Below are positions 55,081 to 64,000 of a DNA stretch of 64,000 nt, piece after piece. Numbering within the stretch: position 1 is the stretch's first letter; every line of letters starts with the position of its first letter. Source of the DNA: Flaccisagitta enflata (Eukaryota; Chaetognatha; Sagittoidea; Aphragmophora); assembly GCA_965153355.1 (NCBI GenBank), contig OZ231126.1, forward strand, positions 99,076,001-99,140,000, written 5' to 3'. The position numbers and the translations under genes are program-made. The notes beneath the pieces are model-generated. The model was not told the DNA's origin. It saw nothing but the letters and a program-made list of their open reading frames with translations, and searched no databases.

Positions 55081-55350
55081 TATCTATCCAATCCCCACGT
55101 ATATGGATAAGATGAGCCAAAAAGAAGAAATGTCACTTTCACGAACATCATCTCGGGGAGTCGTAACACAATTCTGAAGAGAGTGTCACCGGTCACTTAG
55201 CCTAGATATAAATTCCTGTCTTCGACCTCGGAAAAAGAGAGAGAGAGAGAGAGAGAGCCTGTATATTATTGATTTTCCCCCTTGGTGGGGGGGGTAATCA
55301 AAGGGTCTGAAGATGGGGAAGAAAATTAAAGGGGGAAAAAAGAGAAAACC

Positions 55351-56015
55351 AGTCGCCCAAGGGCAATATGTGGTCAGCGATACCCGTTGCCCTGCTTCAT
55401 ATGTTGGTGATTGTAGGTGATGGGTAGCAGGGCAGCGGCCCCGAAGGGGACGATGTCCTGTAGAACACAGGGGGACTTTCGTTTGTCCGTCTGTCCTTCC
55501 GTCCGTCCATCCGTCCATCCGTCCATCCGTCCGTGTGGGCCTGGAGGCTGGGATTTGAGCCTTGAGGCTGGGATTTTAGCCTGGAGGCCGGGATTTGAGC
55601 CTGGAGGCTTCGATTTGAGCCTGGAGGCTGGGATTTGAGCTTGAAGGCTGGGATTTGAGCCTGGAGGCTGGGATTTGAGCCTGGAGGCTAGGATTTGAGT
55701 CTCAAGGCTAGGATTTGAGCCTCGAGGCTTAAATTTGAGCCTTGAGGCTAGGATTTTAGCCTCGAGGCTGGGATTTGAGCCTCAAGGCTGGGATTTGAGC
55801 CTCGAGGCTGGAATTTGAGCCTCGAGGCTAAGTTGAACCTAGACTGGGATTGTGCCTCAGCTGGAATTTGAGCCTCAAGGCTGGGATTTAAGCCTCAAGG
55901 CTGGGATTTAAGCCTCCAAGGCAGAGGACACACATGCTGACGGACCAGACAGGCTGACAAAGTCCCCTATGTTCTACAGAGGACATCGTCCCCTTGAGAA
56001 CGCTTTGCCCAAAAA
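55351..56015 (+). mobile_element. Family A copy A15, inserted in repeat F
   Basis: AGTCGCCCAAGGGCAATATGTGG left end, (CCGT)n and (CATC)n, about eighteen GAGCCTGGAGGCTGGGATTT units, then a degraded right end (GAGAACGCTTTGCCCAAAAA). Confidence 0.9.
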
Positions 56016-56136
56016 TTTAGGAAAATATAACTTTTACAATGCCAAATCTTAGAAATCAGGGCACAATTTAGCACTATTTAAACCTTTACTTCATTGTTTT
56101 TTGCTATATGGGGAAGAAAAATAGATACAACCAGGA

Positions 56137-56810
56137 GGTCGCCCAAGGGCAATATGTGGTCAGATACCGTTGCCCTGCTTTAGTGATTGTGGGTGGAGTG
56201 AGGAAAGCAGGCAGCTGAAGGTGAAGTCCTGTAGAACACCAGGGACTTTCGTTCGTCCTACCTGAAAATGGATGAGATGCTATAGAGGGCTGACTGAGGG
56301 CATTAGAGCCTAAACTGAGGTCTAAGAAGGCTGATATAAGCCTGAGAATGCCGATTGGACTTGAAGGGCTGACTTGAGGCTTGAGAGAGGCTGGATTAAG
56401 GCTTGAAAGGCCAGAGGACTGATTTGAAGCCTGGGGGCAATAAATTGAGGTTTAGATGGCTGATTTGGGCCTGAGCTAGGTGAGGCATGAAGGTCAGGTT
56501 TGAGGCCTGAGAATTTGGATTTGAGGCCTGAGAAGCCGGTGAGGGCTGGAGGCCAGATTCGAGCCTGAGAGGCCTGAAGGCCAGATTTGAGGGCTGGTGG
56601 CGAGATTTGAGGCCTGGGAGGCCAGATTTGAGGCCTGGGAGGCTGGATTTGAGACCTGAGAGGCTGGATTTGAGGCCTGAGAGGCCAGATTTGAGGCCTG
56701 AGGGTCTGATGAAGGGGGGACTAACGAAATACGACGGACGGACGGACGGACAGATAGAATCCCCCTGTGTTCTACAGGACTTCGTCCCCTTCGGGGCCGC
56801 TGCCCAAAAA
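56137..56810 (+). mobile_element. Family A copy A16, inserted in repeat F
   Basis: GGTCGCCCAAGGGCAATATGTGG left end with several small deletions, core of GAGGCCTGAGAGGCCAGATTT units, intact right end GGGGCCGCTGCCCAAAAA. Confidence 0.9.
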
Positions 56811-56899
56811 CACAACTCGACGCATTGCGGGGAAGAAAATCAAAGGCAGGGGGGGGCGAAAATCAAAAGCAACTCAATAATATACACCCCTGTAGAAAT

Positions 56900-57017
<118 letters not shown>

Positions 57018-57276
57018 CTGTGGCCTCAATTGTGACTCCGGTGACCACAAACAATGACAAATCGCCGGCTTCAGTGCATTTCCGCTTCTCGCTGCCTCCT
57101 TCTCCTCCTCCTCCCTCTCCTCCTCCTCCTCATCCGCCGCCCCCTCCTATTTGTATTCCCACTTTGTAATTCCACATCCATCTTTGATCTGCTCTCACTT
57201 TCTCTCTAGTATCTTCATCTCGCTGACTCTGATTGTCTGGATGTCATCTGTTGAACAGAATATCCGTTGTCATTTA

Positions 57277-57355
57277 TCGTTTGTCTTTTGTCTTTTGTCT
57301 TTTGTCTTTTGTCTTTTGTCTTTTGTCTTTTGTCTTTTGTCTTTTGTCTTTTGTC
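57277..57355 (+). repeat. (TTTTGTC)n, 7-bp repeat, about eleven units
   Basis: Perfect heptamers followed by looser TGTCTGT/CGTCTGT units to 57512. Confidence 0.95.
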
Positions 57356-57671
57356 ATTCGTCTTTCGTCCGTCGTCTATCTTCTTTTGTCTGTTGTCTGT
57401 TGCCTGTCTGCCATCTTTTGTCTGTCGTCTGTCGCCTGTTGTGTGTGTCGTCACTCGTCTGTCGTCTATCGTCGGTCGTCTGTCGTCCAATGTCTGTTGT
57501 CTGTTGTCTGATTGTAGATGTTGTTTCTCTGTGTATAATAATGTTTGTTTGCCATTCTCTCGATTTCAATACATGCATCTGTCTGTATTCTAGACGCGCT
57601 GTTTTCCGCCTTTCAATTGTCTGTCAGTCTGACAGTTTTGAAGTGTGTCAGACTGTCCGTTTTGATTTGTC

Positions 57672-57884
57672 TTTTTAGTCGCGGCCACGCGACTCTACAA
57701 CCCGCTCTGTCGGTTGGTCAGTCGGTCGGTCGGTCGGTCCATCTGTCGGTTGGTAACACTTTGCTTTTTCGGCTTTTACGGGCGGTCTTGGGGTTACTAC
57801 TCCTGCCCAACTGTTTGGCTGGTCTATTTCATCATCGCCCCTGCCCACCCGCGACTTAGGTAGCCTTGTATCCGGCCTTGTTTT
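57672..57884 (+). mobile_element. Family B copy
   Basis: TTTTTAGTCGCGGCCACGCGACTC, (GGTC)n, GGTAACACTTTGC, GCCCCTGCCCACCCGCGAC, GTATCCGGCCTTGTTTT. Confidence 0.9.
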
Positions 57885-58036
57885 CTCACATTTGTCTCTC
57901 TTCTTTCTTGGTAACTGTTTCCATCCGTTCATCTTTTATCTCTCATTCATTCTCTCGGGATATATGTAGATGCCCGTGGCAACTTACCTCGGGCTTACCA
58001 GATCTGAATCTTTTATTCGCATCGGTCCTTTTTGCG

Positions 58037-58477
<441 letters not shown>

Positions 58478-59066
58478 GCTAAGAAATACAGTTAGGAAAG
58501 TGGATGTCAAACGATAAAGGAAAGAGAAGTAAGTTGGGGTGCAATTGAGGACAAAATTTGATCAGTCAACATGTCTTTTTCGCAATATCAAAAACATTGT
58601 TAACTTATACATTTCAATAATGAAAAATGATAATTAGTGTTTAGACTATTTTTGTATTAAAAACTGTTTTTGTATCCAAAGTAACTGTGAAATGTAGAGA
58701 TAAACGTTTAAAAAAAAAGAAGTTTTTAAGAAATCTATTATTCTACAATCTGACATATTTTGGGTAAAATTATAATTTTGCGTAAATATTCAAAAATTAT
58801 CATTTTCAAAAACATGGCGTCTTTCTAAAGACTCAAATGATGAGGGCTATGTGAAGAAATGAAAAAAATTTGCATTCAGAAGGGGAATTTTGATTTTACC
58901 CAACAACTTTCTGAACTTTTCCTCTTATTTTTGAAAGAAATTTTCATGTTTTAATGAATAACTTTAGTCTTTATGAACATACAATAAAAACTTTTTATAT
59001 TGTAATCATTTTTTTATATTCTTAAAGAAATCAAGAGAGTAACATTTTTCATCTTAACACTTATTA

Positions 59067-59686
59067 ACAGTAGCGACAGAAAATTTGATACAGAACTTTT
59101 TGACACTATCTATTGATTTATTGACAACTCTGGTTATCATTCAATATCAAACAATACATCATTTGAAAGTTTATCAAAAGTTCTTCAAAAGCTGACTTTT
59201 TGCGAGTTGGTTAGTCCTTTGGTTTGGCCTCGGTATTGAGTTGAAGTATGGTGGTTATAATTTTTCCACTCAGGATTTGAAATTATATAAAAGAACTTTG
59301 CATCTGTTTTTTATAACTCCAGCTTAAATTACCTCAGAAAAATAAAAAAGGCCATAATCCTCAAATACTATAGATCAACAAGTGAAATGATGGACCAACT
59401 AATCGCCTGACACAGCAGCACAAAAAGCCATGGAGCAAAAATCAAGTATTGAAGGATTTACAGATAAAATTCTCCTAAAATGATCATCATTTGACCATCA
59501 TGATTAAAATCATCACTAAGCTTAAACTGTAAGAGCAAAATACCTCCACAAGGTCAGCTTTTGAAGCACTTTGGAAGAGTTTCCAAAAAGAATTCAATGC
59601 GGGGTTGGAAAATACTCCCAATTAGCCATATATCCATGCAAGATGGAGATCAACTTTGTATCAAATTTTCTGTCGCTACTGTTTCT
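59067..59686. mobile_element. Short TIR element
   Basis: ACAGTAGCGACAGAAAATTTGATACA at 59067 is inverted at 59657-59682. About 620 bp, A/T-rich, no ORF; no clear target duplication. Confidence 0.78.
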
Positions 59687-59788
59687 TACTAGGATAACTA
59701 TATATAATAATCTATTGTGACTGAAAATCAAATTTTGTCTTTGTTTGCACCCCGACGTAAGGAGATAACACAATTGAGACAAGAGCAA

Positions 59789-59975
59789 AAGGACGGGTGG
59801 GCAGGGGCATACAACTCCCGTTCTTACCCTCGCCCGTCCAATGCTAACTCACACACATACTGACAATCATAACTGCAGAATCATCAATGCGCGTTTCCAC
59901 ACTTTCCGACTTGTTCATCTTGGACCAACGGATGGACCGAGAGTCTCTTATAGAATTGCGTGTCCTCAACTTAAA
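59789..59975 (-). mobile_element. Family B copy, degraded
   Basis: ACGGGTGGGCAGGGGCA, GTTTCCACACTTTCCGACTTG, GGATGGACCGA, AGAATTGCGTGTCCTCAACTTAAAAG. Confidence 0.65.
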
Positions 59976-61318
<1,343 letters not shown>

Positions 61319-61319
61319 G

Positions 61320-61437
61320 GATATCGAGAAAATCGGAGTTATCATGTTCGTTCAGCTTTTTGAGACTCATCCCGACGTACAAGACAACTTCGTACATTTC
61401 CGAGGCCAGACCATAGAATCGCTCAAAGGAAGTGTTG
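61320..61437 (+). CDS. Globin X-like globin, exon 3 (B to D/E helices)
   Basis: The exon is 118 nt (39 codons plus 1 nt, phase 1 end), between a CTCTTACAG acceptor and a G|GTGAGT donor. It encodes DIEKIGVIMFVQLFETHPD, then QDNFVHF and FRGQTIESLKGSV. This fits the globin B helix (G..MF..LFE), the C helix (HPD) and the invariant CD1 Phe that packs on the haem. It continues exon 2 in frame. The intron found in most animal globins at B12.2 would fall inside this exon and is absent. The distal His (E7), proximal His (F8) and the F to H helices must lie on exons beyond the window; none was recognised between 61438 and 64000. The gene is therefore partial here. Confidence 0.88.
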
Positions 61438-61443
61438 GTGAGT

Positions 61444-61556
61444 AAACAAGGCCAAGTAGGCCAAAAAAGTGCGCCGTGTGGATCGTCAAACGTTTGCGTT
61501 AACAACAGACCGACGGAACTAGCCAGTTACGGAGGTGCTTTGGCGCACCTAAAAAG
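61444..61556 (-). mobile_element. Family B-like element 7 bp after the globin exon 3 donor
   Basis: AAACAAGGCCAAGTAGGCC begins right after GGTGAGT of the donor; it ends GGTGCTTTGGCGCACCTAAAAAG. Confidence 0.82.
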
Positions 61557-62527
61557 CTTTTAAACAGCTATCAAGTTTCGTTGAACACAATTGCGGTATA
61601 GCGGGCCCTCGGCTTAATGTCTTGATGGGACAAGATAATCTCAACCATTAAAGAGGGGGATTGTTGTTACAATGGCAAAGTTTTAAGGAAACAAGTTTAT
61701 GAGATTGATGTCGCGTACATTGGAAGCTTTCAATAAAAGAATAAAACGCAGTGCAAAAACAAAAAGAATTCAAATAAAAATGTAATTAGTAAACTAATTT
61801 TCGAATTTTTTGTTTTACAAATTATTTTTTCCAAAAATATTTTCTTTTATTTAGCCTCATTTCATTTTGTCATCAAGTGAAGCAATTAAAAAAATTGACC
61901 TGAGAAGGCGAGTCACTGTTAAAGCAGGATCTGTTAACCAGGGGGTATTTTAACGTTACAAAAGTTAAAATAATTTTTGGATATCCTTGAAGGAAGGGTA
62001 CCGTTGAGGGCACTACTATGGGAATGGGGTTCCACTGTACATATCAATGATATCATCTAAGAAAACTGCGGCATTTTCTCACAAAATTGATTGGGTCTAT
62101 ATTCGTTGTTTACCAACAAAATTTCGTCATAGTCTTTCGAATTTGCTTTTTTAAAAAATTAGCATCTTGAAGTCGGAAAAAGGTGATTTTTTTTTAAATA
62201 TGGGATATGGGATATGGGAGGTCAAAGCGCACCATATGAAATGTTCACTCAATGCTTTTACAAATGTTAATGTTTCAATTCAGGGATTTCCTGACGAAGG
62301 CCGTTTGGTCGAAATATATTGGTAGAATTATTCATGTAAAATTCATTTTGATGACAACAAGATTTCAAAACCTAAGTGACAACGTCTGTCAATTCTTCGA
62401 GCTCTTGTATATAAACCGCTAACTTACTACCTTGGAAATAAATATACGGACAGCTGGAGAAAAGTTAGCCTTTTTACTCACTGAATGAAGTATATGCCCA
62501 AATCATTAAATTTTTAGTCATTATATG
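61557..62527. other. Globin intron 3, no exon found
   Basis: I looked for the E-helix exon (distal His) and found no candidate. A palindromic-looking TATGGGATATGGGATATGGG patch lies at 62198-62220. Confidence 0.55.
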
Positions 62528-63302
62528 CAGGCCTTTTTTTAGTATTTTTTTTTGGGAGAGCCAACCGGGCTCTCTCCTCACAATTTTACAGAGCCCGACG
62601 GGAAAACAGCGAGCCCGGCAAAAAAAAACAATGCTGGATGAATGGTTACCCTAGTTGTGTACGGGTGGGCAGGGGTAATGACAGAATTGGCTACGAAACA
62701 TTTGGGCAGGAGTAGCGACAATAAAATCACTTGTAAACGCAAAAAAAAAGTGCTACCGACCAATAGATCAACATATGGACTAATAAATGGACGGATCATC
62801 GGACAGACAGACCATCAGATGGACAGACTGTCCAATATATAGCGGGATATATAGTCGCATGCACACTACTTGAAAAACTGAATATTTTGCTCAACTTTTT
62901 GCGTGAGCCTCATGAGACTGCTATATAAGGATGGTAATTCTCACCTCTCTGTCATGATAGAAGTAAAATGATTTTAAAGAAATAAAAAGTCATTAAATGC
63001 TAACTTTTACACTTTGAATATTAGGTGCATTTACATGAGAAAAAAATGCTTTTATTGTTTCACTTGTTAATCAATTCACATTTAACGAGGTGACTGTGGA
63101 GTGTAGTAGAAATGAATTTTAGTAACTCTCAACTTGTGGACTCGTTTTTTCAGGATTTTACTAGGATCATCCAATCCATTTGAGTTCAAAACATGGCGTC
63201 AAATATGACAGAGCCAGCTGGGCTCAGACCCAGCAAAACATGAGAGCCCGACAGCTAAATAGAGAGCCACGGGCTCGCGGGCTCGCTCTAAAAAAAGGCC
63301 TG
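62528..63302. mobile_element. hAT-like short element, 8-bp TSD with one mismatch
   Basis: CAGGCCTTTTTTTAG and the inverted CTAAAAAAAGGCCTG ends, flanked by ATTATATG (62520-62527) and ATTATAGG (63303-63310). GAGCCCG/CGGGCTC repeats lie inside both ends. A degraded Family B copy fills 62635-62876. Confidence 0.85.
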
Positions 63303-64000
63303 ATTATAGGGTATTTTGATCTATCAAGAGCTTCTGTTTTGACTTTTTATGGGATTCGTCTATGATTTTTCATCTTGAATCTGTGTATTCTTTGCCTCTC
63401 AAAAAGCAACAAAAGATTCAAAGAATCAGTTTTGTTTTCTTTTATTACTAGATAATTTCAGGGCATTATGATTGACTGCAGTCCTCGATTTTTCCAACAA
63501 TCAAAAAATTTGTCAAAAATATGATCTATTGAGATCAGGCAGAATGATTTTGCTCAATCCGTTTAGATTTGAGAGCTATTTCAATGTAGGTTGTCCTTTA
63601 AAGATATGAACTGAAAACCTTTAAATTAGATTTTGGTAAAATGACAGTTTTCTTCAAAACCTCTAAATTAGATTTTGGTAAAATGACAGTTTTCTTCAAA
63701 ACGCTCTAATTTGGAAACGGAGTCATAGTTTATGGATCTGCTTTCACTGTTTTATTGGATATGAAAGTTTAGCTGCTATAGTCATGGTTAGGTGTCCGTA
63801 TATTTATTTCCAAGATAGTAATGGTTGAACGGTGGAACAAATGGGGTTTTCATTTCATTACCGATGCAATATTCTGTAAATGGGTGAAAGAATATACCCA
63901 CGATCTTGAAAAAAAAGTTTGTCGGTGAGTTAGGATACGGCCATATAATTGCAAAAGAGAAGAAAAAAAAGAAAAAAAAAAGAGTACAATGAAATTATCA
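63303..64000. other. Globin intron 3, no exon found
   Basis: AT-rich. A 44-bp direct repeat (AACC.CTAAATTAGATTTTGG and AAAATGACAGTTTTCTTC) occurs at 63617-63660 and 63658-63702. Confidence 0.6.

Larger units (their letters stand above)
55290..56890 (+). repeat. Repeat F, second copy, interrupted by A15 and A16
   Basis: The three pieces 55290-55350, 56016-56136 and 56811-56890 match, in order, the uninterrupted copy at 10364-10655 (ATCAAAGGGTCTGGAGATGG; AAAATATAACTTTT; GGGGAAGAAAATCAAAGGC). Confidence 0.82.

Overview
The window is non-coding-rich nuclear DNA from an animal, most likely a marine invertebrate. The sequence shows spliceosomal GT-AG introns of about 20 kb, (CT)n and (CA)n microsatellites up to about 340 bp, many short transposons with terminal inverted repeats (TIRs), and no bacterial-style gene. 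I cannot name the species. Three families of interspersed repeats account for much of the DNA.

Host gene: one gene is recognisable, a globin X-like globin on the + strand. It has three exons (18234-18323, 38108-38218, 61320-61437) separated by introns of 19.8 and 23.1 kb. They encode a lipidated MGC N-terminus, an N-terminal extension plus the A helix, and the B to D/E helices. The 3' exons lie beyond the window. Almost everything from 18.3 to 61.3 kb is therefore intron of this gene, filled with mobile elements.

Mobile elements: (1) Family A elements (at least 16 copies) have a left end with a hairpin, an inverted-repeat pair around GGGGCCGCTGCCC, (CCGT)n tracts, a core of about 20-21 bp minisatellite and an AAAAA right end. 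(2) Family B elements (about 20 copies) have a palindromic AGTCGCGTGCACGCGACT end and a GGCCTTGTTTT end, with (CGGT)n and a minisatellite that differs from copy to copy. (3) Several TIR elements have TA target duplications (4250-4863, 14758-15325, 22439-24221, 38574-39737, 40563-41095) and several hAT-like ones have 8-bp duplications (5116-5495, 47386-53334, 62528-63302). (4) A 4.7-kb autonomous-type DNA transposon (48393-53099) has 168-bp TIRs and a seven-exon transposase gene of about 824 codons on the minus strand, broken by one 1-nt deletion. It sits inside a hAT element, which itself sits inside a Family A copy.

Layout: 0-2 kb microsatellites; 2.5-10.3 kb Family A/B clusters and two short TIR elements; 10.3-18.2 kb repeats, Family B and TIR elements; 18.2 kb globin exon 1; 20.1-31.4 kb Family A copies, a Tc1-like element interrupting a decayed transposon ORF, and a 2.3-kb expanded Family B copy; 31.4-38 kb Family A/B and simple repeats; 38.1 kb globin exon 2; 38.6-43.9 kb a TIR element and a 2.4-kb tandem duplication; 47.2-53.7 kb the triple-nested transposon complex; 54-58.5 kb Family A copies and very long microsatellites; 61.0-61.4 kb a 276-bp (CT)n running straight into globin exon 3; 61.5-64 kb intron with a hAT-like element.
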